Origin: Selaginella moellendorffii
Taxonomy: Eukaryota > Streptophyta > Lycopodiopsida > Selaginellales > Selaginellaceae
Reading direction: 5' to 3'
DNA: 64,000 bases
Assembly: GCF_000143415.4 (NCBI RefSeq)
Contig: NW_003314261.1
Span: forward strand, 62,001 to 126,000
Below the pieces are notes generated by a model. That model made no database searches, was not told the DNA's origin, and saw nothing but the letters and a program-made list of their open reading frames with translations. Of this stretch, positions 32,985 to 42,942 are shown piece by piece (position 1 is the first letter of the stretch; each line of letters opens with the position of its first letter). Position numbers and translations under genes: made by a program.

Positions 32985-33137
32985 AGAGGAATACAAAGTC
33001 GAGGCCATCCTCAATGCGTGCAAGAGCAAGCGACAAGGACACGAGGTAAGGGAGTTCTATGTAAAGTGGAAAGGATTTTCACACTGCGAAGTAATATGGG
33101 AACCAGAGGAGAACCTAGCAACGCGCAAGATCTAGTG
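32985..33137 (+). pseudogene. Chromodomain of the chromovirus polyprotein
   Basis: YKVEAILNACKSKRQGHEVREFYVKWKGFSHCEVIWEPEENL has the chromodomain pattern (E.IL..R, YVKWKG, W.WEP.ENL). In chromoviruses this C-terminal domain directs integration to marked chromatin. It identifies the host element at 17668-33437 as a chromovirus. Confidence 0.9.
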
Positions 33138-33199
33138 GAGGAATTTCTGCAAGGCAAAACTCTATGTACTTATGCAAAGTTCAATTAAAATATCAATTT

Positions 33200-33437
33200 G
33201 CAAAGTTGAGCGTGGGAGTGAGCATGGACTTGGGTGGTGCCGAAGGGGCTACCCTAGGAAGTGCTCAAGAGCAGTTCCCGCTCCCGAAAGGGAAACCGAT
33301 TGCAGTGCTCCCAACTCATGTGGAGTGGTGCCCCACTTGAGTACCTTGTGACTCACTAATCCTCACCCTTCCTAGGGGCTTGGGCCTTCTCTTTGGGATG
33401 GAAGTGGGGGAGTAGGAGTACCCACACCAGCCCATTA
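33200..33437 (+). mobile_element. Truncated chromovirus 3' LTR
   Basis: GACTTGGGTGGTGCCGAAGG through GTACCCACACCAGCCCATTAGG matches the middle of the LTRs at about 12385-12595 and 17900-18120. It ends abruptly at 33437 against copia B protease sequence, so a deletion removed the LTR end together with the integrase, RT and RNase H start of copia B. Confidence 0.85.
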
Positions 33438-34618
33438 GGTTCGCACTTAGCTTGGGTACAAGGTACACACCACTGAAACCACTTGTAAGCTTCAGCAAGA
33501 TGGTACCTCGACCAATGATCTGGAATTGTCTTCCGTCCCCTACGGCAACTGTGGCTGGTGGATCGACATCTTGGAGCGTCTTGAACCACTGAGCATCATG
33601 TGTCAAGTGATCTGTCGCTCCTGAATCAAAGAAAAAAGTCTCTTGATTTTTAGATGCAATATAGAGAGAACGTACGGAAACAAAAGCTGTTGCATTGGGT
33701 TGATGAACCATCAATGCCTTAGCCTTCGTCTTCGGTCGTTTCTCTGGGTACTTGAACCAATAGTTGTTTTCTGCATGACTGGTTTTCTTGCAATGTGGGC
33801 AGGGGGCAAATGTCTTTGTGCTGGAAGAACTCCCATTGGAACATGACGATTTCTTCTTGCTTGTTCTGGCGGTGGTGTTGTATGAGGAAGTCTCAGTCTT
33901 CTCCATCGTCTTGCGGCACAAAGCGGTGTTTTGTAATGCCGTAGTGACCTCTTGCCAAGAAAGTTGACTGCCTGGGACTGGTTGCAGCGACTGAATAGAG
34001 CAGGATGGGAGCGTGCTGAGGAGATGCTCGCATTCCTCAGCTTCATCCATTTGCGCTCCCACGGCAATCAAGTCGTCTAGGATTTGCTTGACAGCGATGT
34101 GTGTGGCAAGATCATCAGCCTCGGATATTGTCATGGAGTAGAGCTTCCGTCTAAGATGCACACGTTGGCTGGTGTCTGCTCTGTGAGAGTCACCTGCCTT
34201 TGTGCACCGTGACACGGCCCGGAAATTCTTGTGTCCAACGCCTGAAGAACTTACCAAGGGCTTTGCGATTAAGCGCAACCCATTTGTCCTTTTCGTCTTG
34301 AGGAGCTGCTGCACCAGGTGCAAGGTCTCACGCTGTCACTCCCCACAATCCACGTTCATCTAGGTAGTATTCGATCCGTCGTTTCCAGATTGAAAAATCA
34401 GTGGCCGTGAATTTTGGAGGCGCTGCATCGGCTGTGACGGTGATGGAAGGGATTGGAGGAGGAAGGGGAGAAAGAGGAGGAGGTGGAGGAGGAGGAAGGG
34501 GAGAAAGAGGAGGAGGTGGAGGGGGAGGAGGGGAAGGAGGAGGAAAAGGCGTAGCCATCTCCTTAGGAGACGCTCCTATCCACTCAGTCCAGTTTTGAAG
34601 AACCCTAACCAACCGATC
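33438..34618 (-). pseudogene. gag-pol: Copia B gag, zinc knuckle and protease
   Basis: Reading leftward, a proline-rich gag start (MATPFPPPSPPPPPP, then FTATDFSIWKRRIEYYLDERGLWG) is followed by DDLATHIAVKQILDDLIAVGAQMDEAEECEHLLSTLPS. The zinc knuckle is CPHCKKTSHAENNYW (the last ligand position is Tyr/Trp instead of Cys) and the protease site FFFDSGATDHLTHDAQW. Text ends at VYLVPKLSANL where the chromovirus LTR fragment begins. The family is close to copia D at 47.6 kb. One stop (34324-34326) separates the two frames. Confidence 0.85.
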
Positions 34619-34725
34619 CTTGCTCTAATGCATCTGGTGATGCATCGCGTTGCTGCTCATGCATGCCTACGCATCCTACGTTGCTGTCTTCGTCTCCTCG
34701 TCATCCAGGATCGATGAACCTACCA

Positions 34726-34820
34726 TGTTGTGGTTTTATTGAGATTGAATTCTCTAACCAAAATAAAAGAATCAACCGGAAGTGTCTCCCTACGTGACAT
34801 GTCAGCCACGTACTCTAACA
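34726..34820 (-). mobile_element. Copia B 5' LTR
   Basis: 95 bp, TGTTAGAGTACGTGG to AAAACCACAACA on the minus strand, homologous to 17296-17415 with two small indels. TGGTAGGTTC next to it (34716-34725) is in primer-site position. Immediately outside lies CAAAG (34821-34825), which pairs with CAAAC (17291-17295) outside the other LTR. Confidence 0.85.
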
Positions 34821-35095
34821 CAAAGGAGTCTCGAGCTAAAGCCTTCGTGAGTATATCAGCCACCATTGCTCGGTGGGGCAATATTCCAGCAACAACTTTC
34901 CATTTTGGACTTGTTCCCGCACGTAGTGGAAACGAATCTCGATGTGTTTTGTCCGAGAATGGAAGCGAGGATTGGCGGCCAGTGCAAGGATCACTCGGAC
35001 AGAGGTCAACTTCACAACTGGTGAGTACGTCTCCATGTATTCCAAACCTGGAATCTGGCTGAATCCCCATGCGACAACCTGGCCTTGAATTTTGC
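34821..35095 (-). pseudogene. pol: Copia A remnant: RT joined to RNase H by an internal deletion
   Basis: Minus-strand sequence corresponds first to about 60225-60333 of the complete relative (FKAR..SQIPGLEYMET..VKLTSVRVIL) and then jumps to about 61297-61462 (LAANPRFHSRTKHIEIRFHYVREQ..DILTKALA). The join lies at a shared CTTGC. This is the right-hand flank of copia A whose 3' end is at 17057-17295. Confidence 0.8.
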
Positions 35096-35135
35096 GGAGA
35101 AAGCAGTGATGGCGAGAGTTCCATATTGACAAGCA

Positions 35136-35817
35136 GTTGGATGCCTTATTTATCTAGCCAGTTGGAGCAATCTCAAGATTTCTTGAGACTCCAGGAGAAG
35201 TTCATTGGAGTGCTGTTAAACGAATTTTCAGGTATTTGCGAGGAACAGCAGGATATCAACTGAGCTACAGAAGCAGTAGCAGCGTGTCTAGCAGCAGTGG
35301 GAGCTCCAGGAGTATGCAACTTGTCGGCTTTACAGACTCAGATTGGGCTGGCGACAAGGATACAAGAAGATCAACTTCAGGATATCTTTTCTTCCTGGAT
35401 GGTGGACTTGTCAGCTGGAGCAGCAAGCGACAAGCAATCATAGGACTTTCATCCACCGAGGCTGAATATATTGGTGCAACAACAGCAGCTCAAGAAGCGA
35501 GGTGGCTTACAGATTTTCTGGAGCAGATTGGTGTTCCAGTGCAGCAGCCAGTGACTTTGTTTTGTGACAATCGAAGCGCGATTGAGTTGTCGAAAAATCC
35601 GAAGTTCCATGGCCACACCAAGCACTTCGAGATAAAGGTACATTTTATTCGAGAGCAGGTTCTAGCGAACAGAGTGCAGCTGAGCTATTTTTCGATGAAG
35701 CAGATGACAGCAGACATTATGACAAAAGCTTTGAGCAAAGACAAGTTTCAACAACATCGTGAAGGTATGAGCGTTATGGAGTATCGATGTAGACTGTGCA
35801 AGAGAGAAATGGTTGTA
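35136..35817 (+). pseudogene. pol: Copia C RNase H on the plus strand
   Basis: Reads EVHWSAVKRIFRYLRGTAGYQL, a serine-rich stretch, LVGFTDSDWAGDKDTRRSTSGYLFFL, LSSTEAEYIGATTAAQEARWLTDFL, TLFCDNRSAIELSKNPKFHGHTKHFEIKVHFIREQV and DIMTKALSKDKF. From about 35236 to TGA 35818-35820 it is open for 194 codons. Active-site residues D, E and D appear intact. It faces the opposite direction to the gag-integrase part of the same kind of element. Confidence 0.85.
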
Positions 35818-35855
35818 TGATTGAAACTTTCAATATAGAGTAGTGGATCAAGGCT

Positions 35856-37828
35856 CTAGAGATAGAGGAGCTCCTTTAGACGAGTGCGGGAAACCTCCAT
35901 GGCCTCCATGGTCTTGGATTGTGTGATAGTCCGAAACGGTTTGCCGGAAATAATTGGATCTGCTTCTTGCTGGGATCTTGCAGCCACGGGAGTACTAGGC
36001 TCTGCTTGCAGCTGCCTTGGAGACTCCTCCTCCTCTGGTTCATCAAACAAACCTGGAAAAATGAAGCCGTCAGTAACTGCTTCATCTTCTTGCTCGGGTG
36101 TGACAGGACTGGGCTCAAGTGGAGGCTTCGACCTACTGCTGAGGCTGAGGCTGCTGGACTCGCAGCTGCTGCTGGCCGTGCACTTGCGGCTGCGGCCCAG
36201 ATGCCCTAGAAACGTCCTCTTCGTAAGTATAACGATGTAAAGGGAATTCTCATCAAACTTGACATCTCTGCTGATAAGAATTGATCTGGTGGCCATGTTG
36301 TAAAGACGATAAGCTTTAGTCTCGAGACAATAGCCAACCATGATGCAAGGAATGCTCTTCGGCTCCATTTTTCTGCGATGACTGTTAGAAACTTTCACAT
36401 AAGCTATGCATCCAAAAATTCATAGATGTCTCAAGCTGACTTGCTTCCCGGTCCAAAGACGATAAGGAATATCTGCAAGAGGCTGGGTAGGCACTTGATT
36501 GCGAATATATGTGGCTGTATTAATCGCCTCGGCCCAGAACGATAGTGGCATTCCTGCTTGAATAAGCATGCTACGTGCACTCTCCATAAGAGTCCGGTTC
36601 ATTCTTTCAGCAACTCCATTTTGAGCAGGACTATCTGGAGCTGTAAACTGCTGCTGGATACCGCTCTCATTGCACAGCTTCATAAAATTTCATGACTTGT
36701 ACTCGTCACCTCTGTCACTGCATAAAGTCTCGAGCTGCTTGCCAAGAAGATTTTCAGCAGAAGCCTTGTAAACTTTAAAGTGATCAACTGATAACTAAAG
36801 TCTCACGACTGTGTAGCGTGAGTAGTCATCGATGAATGTCAAAAAATACCTCATTCCACGATGACTTTGGACATGGAGAGGCCCACACACATCTGTGTGA
36901 ACGAGCTCAAGAGGCTGACTGCTCTTGGATTCTGAAAACTTTGGAAATGATGTGTGTGCTTGTTTTCCTAGCACACAAGCCTCACAAAATTCAAGCTTGC
37001 CTGTAAACTCGAATTCTTGTGCATGTGCTTGATCTCTGGACACTGCTTTGAGGGCGTCTTCATGCACATGGCCTAGACGCTCATGCCACAACTGGAGATT
37101 ACTCGCTCGAGTTGAGAGCGCTCGATCTGGCTGCTTATCTGGAACAACCATGGTGGCGTCAAGTTTATAAAGTCCAGAATAGCGTTGTCCATAAGCCACT
37201 GCTTGATCTGTCTTCTCGTCTCGCATAATAGCCTGCTTGGCATTAAAAATAAAATAGAAACCGTTGTCAGAAGCTGCACCGATTGAGAAAAGATGATACG
37301 CCAAGCCTGGAACAAAATACATGTTCCTGATATCTCATAGCTCTCCTGAGGCCAGCTTTACTTGAACTGTGCCACTGCTACAACTGAAAGAAGACTCTTG
37401 TCTCCTAAACCAACCTGCCTGCCTGTAGAAATTTTCCTGAGGTTCAGAAAAGCTTCTCGCCTGCCTGTCATGTGCATATTTGCTGCTGTGTCCAGCCAGA
37501 TCACGTCTTGATCCTGCTGCTGAACAAAAACAGGTTCTGGAATAGCTCTTACCATGAGAGCTCTTGACTGGTTTGTATAGCCAGTCCTGGCGTTCTTTCT
37601 CCCCAATCCTCAAGGATGCCCTGCTAACCTGTCTTGGCATTCTCTGGCGTAGTGTCCAACCCGCTTACAATAATTGCACTCACCTTTACACTTGCATGAG
37701 TTGCTGTCTCCAACATTGCTAGCCTTGAAACTGCTCACAGTGTTGTTCGCACTAGCCTTGAAACTGCTAGTGCTGCCTCCTTTACCTGGAGAATTCTTTG
37801 TTTGCTTTGAGTTGACAAGTTTTTGCAC
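35856..37828 (-). pseudogene. gag-pol: Copia C gag zinc knuckle, protease and integrase
   Basis: From right to left: CNYCKRVGHYARECQDR (CCHC knuckle), VIWLDTAANMHMTGRREAF (protease; DTAA in place of DSGA), LQLWHERLGHVHEDALKA with CEACVLGKQAH (integrase HHCC), LVHTDVCGPLHVQSHRGMRYFLTFIDDYSRY and SPAQNGVAERMNRTLMESARSMLIQAGMPLSFWAEAINTA (core). Then comes the linker MVGYCLETKAYRLYNMATRSILISRDVKFDEN. It stops before RT at LLYL. No LTRs are seen. RT is missing and RNase H lies inverted at the left. Confidence 0.88.
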
Positions 37829-38180
37829 AAGAAAGGTTCTGGGGAAAGATCATAAATTGAGGAAATAGTTGTCACAAAATTTAAACAATTTGTGTATCAA
37901 GGAAGGTTTTTGAAATGGATCATTTGCTTTACTATAAATATTAATGAGCTTCAGAATAACCATATTTATACTTCTATGTGTGGGAGTAAGTGATGGTGGA
38001 AGAAAATGCATGGTTTGTTAATGCTGTGCAATATTTGAAATATCAAAAGTTTTAATTGTTAAATTTACTTGATATAATCTAAATATATGAATATAAGTAT
38101 AGATATACAATAAGAATGTCTTGTGTATATTGAATATATGATGATATGATCAAAGTTTATCTATACAAGAGTGTGTTGTG
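37818..38180 (+). pseudogene. Relic of the last exon and 3' flank of the Crinkler-type gene
   Basis: GTTTTTGCACAAGAAAGG through GTGATGGTGGAAGAAAATGC and GTTTGTTAATGCTGTGCA is a diverged copy of the coding strand of the terminal exon at 13534-13210 (LHNKGFKE..VMVEENAWFVNAVEYLKY). Similarity continues into the AT-rich 3' flank (compare 13080-13210). Stops and deletions have destroyed the frame. Its upstream part is replaced by copia C. Confidence 0.8.
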
Positions 38181-39430
38181 GTGATCTAAGTATATCTTGT
38201 ATGATTCTTTTGCCATGATCTTGATACCCTTAAGCAGTTAAGATGAAGCATTTCTAATCTTTTCTTTGTCCTTATCCTCAGGAGTACACTCCTTTCAAAC
38301 TAGACTTTGTGATAGAGTAACATGAATTTTAATGTCAAATTTTAACTTTTTTGACAAATATTTAATCTAAAGCTAACGATATTTTTGAGACTTTCCCTTT
38401 CTATAACTAAAGGGAATTTTGAGATTAATCTTGTAACTTTCTTTGTTATTATCAGACATTTGATGATATGAGTTCTCTTTCTGCTTCTGTGATTATCAGG
38501 CCAGACATGGAGAAAATCCAGTGTCAAAGTTCTTTTCTCTTTGAAGCAAAATTTGAGCGGTTTTAATCAGTGATTTTGAGAGTGGCAGGGTCATTCGAGC
38601 TCCCAACGAGTACATGCAGCTGCCGCCAATGAGCTAACGAAGTATGTGGATCCCAGCGGAGAGGAAGCTCGTCTTGGATTTGAGGGCTACTTTTGAGGTT
38701 CTTTAGCCATTTCTAACTGGTTAAATAATATTTATATTTTTTATTTACTAAGTATTATTAACTACCATCAAAGATATATTGATTTGCTAGCTACATTCTC
38801 AAAATAAGTTCTCGAAATAAGTGAGAGATTGCCAGCTACAAAGCGATGGATGGTTGTCAATCTCAGTGACACTGTAACCTGTTGGCCTCTTGAGGCATTT
38901 CTCTTCCATTCTCTACTATGTCATCTTGGAGCCATCCTGAGGATGCAAAAAAATTTGCAAGTATGTAGATAGCACAGTACTGGAACTAAGAACCTCCTGT
39001 GGTGAAATGAGTATCTAGGAACCATTCTCCAATTAAGCATGATATTTGTCCTGCATAGCTGCTCACCAATGAAAGTGTTGTAGTCCAGAGAGCACTTCAT
39101 CTAGTTTGTTAGCTTGTGAATAGCTTGTGTGGCTTATGCATAATAACATAGAATGTTCTAAGTAGGTGTCTAAGGTCTGAGAGAATGTTTTGGTGGTGAA
39201 CTAGTGACTGGAGCATCATCACTATCTTGTTCCAATGAGATTCTACCCTCTGGATCTGCATGAACAATATCCAACTCTGAAGTGAATTACTTTGTTCTAA
39301 AACTTCAGAGCCATTATCATCTATAGCAAGAGGGAGTGGATCCTCAGGTCTGATCAAAAGGTACCAATGGTGGTGGTTATGCTAGAGAAGTCTCAGGGGT
39401 TGATACCATTTCCTTGTCACTGTTATTTCC
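38181..39430. other. AT-rich intergenic sequence; no gene recognised
   Basis: Several short open stretches exist (for example minus 39357-39109) but none shows a family motif, a start context or splice pattern that I can support. Confidence 0.5.
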
Positions 39431-39590
39431 AGGGTTTAGGGTTTAGGCGCATTTAGGGTTTTAGCGTTTAGGGTTTACCATCGGTTTTTAGGGTTTAGGG
39501 TTTAGAAATGGAGCTCTTTGACCCTAAATGCCTAAATGCACCTAAACCCTAAACCCTAAATTGGGTCTCTAAACCCTAAACCCAAAACAA
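39431..39590. repeat. Interstitial telomere-like repeats in opposed orientation
   Basis: 39431-39515 carries TTTAGGG units on the plus strand (with GCATTTAGGGTTTTAGCG variants); 39523-39590 carries CCCTAAA units. The two blocks face each other across about 10 bp. Further short TTTAGGG runs lie at 40490-40500, 41694-41725 and 41972-41995. Confidence 0.9.
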
Positions 39591-39599
39591 TTGATATAA

Positions 39600-40031
39600 G
39601 CCATCACTACCCCCTTCTCTACATGATGGAATACTACATGATTGAAAGGAGGGCAATTCTAGTTCGGACGATTGTCACCACTGGGGTTTGTGCCCATGGT
39701 TTCCAAGCAAAAAGGTTGGTGCTGCTTACCATGTGCTAAGTGTTGGTGCTGGTCACCATTCTTACATAGCCCTGAGCCCAACCTGGAGTTTACAGCTTCT
39801 GTGGTTGCTCCAAAAGCCCGAGCCAACTTCCAGGTTTCTAGGTTTTCACTAGAGCATGCCATGGATAGTTGTGCTCAAGGAAAGTTTTTGAGTTGTCTTG
39901 GTTCACAGTGTTTTATTGGACAATGCAGAAGTTCTAGCATAGTCATGTGAAGAAGTAGAAAAGAAAAGGAAAAAACCAGGCAAACATGCTAGAAACTTGT
40001 GAGAAACTTTCCCCTGTCTTCCTGTTCGAGA
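39600..40031. other. No gene recognised
   Basis: Both strands have open frames of 60-90 codons at 39659-39950, rich in Cys/Trp (plus) or His/Gln (minus). Neither resembles a known domain. It lies 3' of the Fic-like gene and may be its 3' untranslated or intergenic DNA. Confidence 0.35.
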
Positions 40032-40698
40032 TCACTGGAGCTTCGATTTAAGGAACTCTTTCCATACAGCATCTGTTTGATGGAGGATGCTGGGTAGAAT
40101 CTTTGCCAGCTCATCTTCATCATCCTCCTCGAAAGCAGTGATGAACCTGTCCCGGGATCCATGCTCAACTGCAGTAAAGAAGGCCAGTTTAGGGTTTATG
40201 CTTTATTTCGTTAAAGTGGGACTTTTCATTATCCCACTTATGGTGTGTGGCCACATGCCATTTTTATAACAACAATAAAAAATTGAAGTTTTAACTTTAT
40301 AATTTATAAATTAAAAACTTTTCATATGATTTTGTGTTATAATATTGTGAAATATAAAAAAATAAATTAAAAAACTGATAGAAATATTAATAAATATTAA
40401 TTAAATACTAGGAAATGGCATGTGGACACATGCTAATTAATGTCCCACTTTACTGAATAAGTCCCACTTTAACGAAATAAAGCATGTTTAGGGTTTAGGC
40501 TGAAATGTGACGCAGCAGGTGCAGCACATGCAGGCGTCCAACACGCCCATTACCATCTTCAAACGGATGGATCTTCTCAAAGTCGATGATGAGCCTTGCG
40601 ACCGTTGTCTCAACCAAAAACCCAAGCTCAAGGGACTCTGACCTTGAACTCAGGGCTGCATCGGAGCCATAGATTAGATCATGCACAACATATAGCAT
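40032..40698 (-). CDS. Fic-domain protein fragment (AMP-transferase fold)
   Basis: Minus-strand exon 40698-40512 reads LGFLVETTVARLIIDFEKIHPFEDGNGRVGRLHVLHLL. HPFEDGNGRVGR is an exact match to the Fic signature HPFx(D/E)GNGRxxR; His is the general base and the Gly-Asn-Gly-Arg loop binds the nucleotide phosphates. Fic enzymes usually transfer AMP to hydroxyl groups of target proteins. An exon at 40168-40032 reads EHGSRDRFITAFEEDDEDELAKILPSILHQTDAVWKEF then a stop, and joins in phase if the donor is at 40511 (CTGCTGC/GTCACA, a weak donor). The 343-nt intron would contain telomere-like repeats and a MITE. Upstream Fic helices and an inhibitory helix are not visible, so the copy may be partial. 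Fic is common in bacteria and rare in plants; transfer is possible but unproven. Confidence 0.65.
40198..40485. mobile_element. MITE with 27-bp perfect terminal inverted repeats (copy 1)
   Basis: Starts ATGCTTTATTTCGTT and ends with its reverse complement; the perfect inverted termini extend 27 bp. The AT-rich centre contains two copies of the GGCATG-type palindrome (40240-40261 and 40415-40434). GTTTA flanks both sides if the first A is counted in the target. Nearly identical to 62151-62438. No transposase is encoded. Confidence 0.92.
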
Positions 40699-42330
40699 AT
40701 GCTGGCAATTAGAACTGCCAACCTTTCAAAGGGGGGAATCCAAATTGTGGATCCCTATCTCCATTCATCATTTTCTTATCAATTCATAGCATTCTTTCAC
40801 TCATCTTTCTTCTCAGCCCTTGGAGATCAGGCCCTTTTCTCTTTTGTTTTCTTACTAACAATAGATTTCCAGCAAAGAGGAGCATCGACACCTCTTCATT
40901 TGGCAACCATGGCCTCTGAATTCCCCTTCAGATTCACAAATTCTTCCATGCTTTCTCCATTCACTGTGCGTAGATAGCAAGAACGATCCAGAAATCTACC
41001 CACCTCGCCCAAATTTGCCCAAATTACGCCCTCATTCATAAATTCACCCAAATTCAACAAGAAAATGCCACCACCAACATGGATCAATGGTTTCCAAGTG
41101 GTTGCTACCCAATGTAGTAGAGACAGACGCTTTCCAAAGGAGATCTTTGAAGAATCTGAAAGCTTTCTCTCAAGATCTCCGAGTCCAATCATTGACGGAG
41201 AACACCAATGACCCCCCTTGACAAGAAACTCCACCTTCATTAGCAGATGCCCTCGGCCACTTCATTGGTGAACTCCATCTCCAAGCACAAGACCACACAT
41301 TCCAAGCTCGAGATTTCAACCAGCGCACTCAACACGAACCAACACCACTGCCAAAACGAACCCCTCTTCCATGCAGTCATCAACCTGGTAATCCTAGCGC
41401 TCCAACACAATTCCAGTTCCCTAGCCCACTCCCAATACTGAAGCACATCCTCAGAACCTACACCAATGACAAACTCATCACTCTGTTATGCAGTATTGGA
41501 GAACTCGTCAAGGGACAACTTGACAACACACCACCAATTTTTCAGCAACCCCTCCAACAGAGTCAGTAGCTCAGCACTGAAACAACAGTCCGAACTTGGT
41601 TCGAAATCAACATGTTCACTGCAACAACTCTCGCCAATCACGCCATCGCCCAATCTGGACTCGAACAACTCAACAACATTATTGAAGAAATTAGGTTTAG
41701 GGTTTAGGCGCATTTAGGTGTTTAGGGTCAAAGACACCCCGCAGTGCTGCAAATCATGAGCAAAAAAAACCCTAAGTTCTAAGTTTTGAGAGTAAGCAAG
41801 AAGGCATTAGAGAGAGAGTGTGTGAGGAGGAGCGAGGGAGGGAGCGCATAGGACAGCAGCAACAACACACGTGCCGCAGTAGCAACATGCAGGGCTCTCC
41901 TCCTTCCTCCTCTTCCTCTCTTCTCTTGAAAGAAGCATCTTGGCGCTTGAATCTTGCTTTCTCCCAAACGGTTTAGGGTTTAGGGTTTAGGGTTTTCTCG
42001 ATTCCTTCGACAAGGGGCTTGTAGGAGTGGAGCATCACGTCCTCCTACAATGGTGCAGCAAGATCTGCCACGGATCTGGAGATCTCGCTCACCCTAGTTG
42101 CAGCGGCAGCTAGGGTTTGCAAGCTTTCATGATTTGGGGCTTTCGGTTCTAGGGGAATTGAGTTGTGGAAGCGATTGAGGCGAGGAAGAGGGACGTCGCC
42201 AGCTTCACCAGTCCTCCACTTGCTTCACCAAAGTGACTCGAGTGTGGAGCTGCTTCCAGCAAGTTCTTCTCAATCCAGTTCAATGCAAGCTTCCAGTGCA
42301 CGAATGTGCTGATCCTCTCATCAAGTTCTT
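40699..42330. other. Unassigned region with telomere-like repeats
   Basis: Open frames on both strands (for example minus 41240-40896, plus 41247-41441 and 41466-41717) do not match any family I know and their compositions do not clearly favour one strand. 41790-41960 has purine/pyrimidine-rich GAGAGAG and CTTCCTCCTC tracts. The stretch may contain exons of the Fic-like gene or an unrelated gene, but I cannot support one. Confidence 0.4.
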
Positions 42331-42335
42331 TTCAA

Positions 42336-42745
42336 TCAAGCTTCGAGTGCATGAACGAAAGTCCTGCATACAACTTCCAGAGCTGAATCATTATCTCCAT
42401 TGTTGACATATCCTAGCAGCAAAACATTCAAGGCTAGCAAGCTCTGTGAAATCATCCCGTCAAAAAACACATCAAACTCTTCATGTTTAACTTGCTTACT
42501 TCTCAAACCTTGGGTGGTGTAGTCTTCCCGATAAGATTTTGACAACGTCAGATTTGATGGCAGAGATGAAATCGGACAAAAATATCTCCTCGACCTCTTC
42601 TTTACCTAGATAGCCTACCAGTCTTTTCTGACTTTTCACCCACTTAGAATCCTCATGCATCTATTATGGCATGCCTCCTATAGCTTCTGGTAAGAAACCG
42701 TCTTCACTTCCTCTAACATCCTTGAGTACATGCACTTGTTATCCC
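42336..42745 (-). pseudogene. Exon remnants, possibly of the NTPase gene next door
   Basis: Minus-strand reading gives KCMYSRMLEEVKTVSYQ near 42740-42690, EEVEEIFLSDFISAIKSDVV near 42600-42545 and FDVFFDGMISQSLLALNVLL at 42490-42420, in different frames. The first piece has a diverged inverted copy on the plus strand at 43453-43505 (KCMYSMTSEKVTTTSY). No family is assigned. Confidence 0.35.
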
Positions 42746-42942
42746 CTTTACCTGATCCTATTCTATCTGATTCCTCAACTTCAACTGCAAGAACACAGAA
42801 ATCAGCACCTTATTCCTCTTCATAAAGCACATCACGTCTAGACTCAATAGGCTTGTATACATGAAAAATATAAGTTACTTATCTGAATGTCGTTGGAAAT
42901 ATTCAAATATTGAAGTTTATAAGTTTTCCCTCCACATAATTA

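Noticed and set aside
34328-34618. Plus-strand Gly-rich frame opposite the copia B gag
   Set aside because: Antisense of a polyproline tract in gag; the minus strand carries the recognisable gag.
39659-39950. 92-codon Cys/Trp-rich plus frame
   Set aside because: No signal peptide or spacing pattern of a cysteine-rich peptide family; the antisense frame is equally open.
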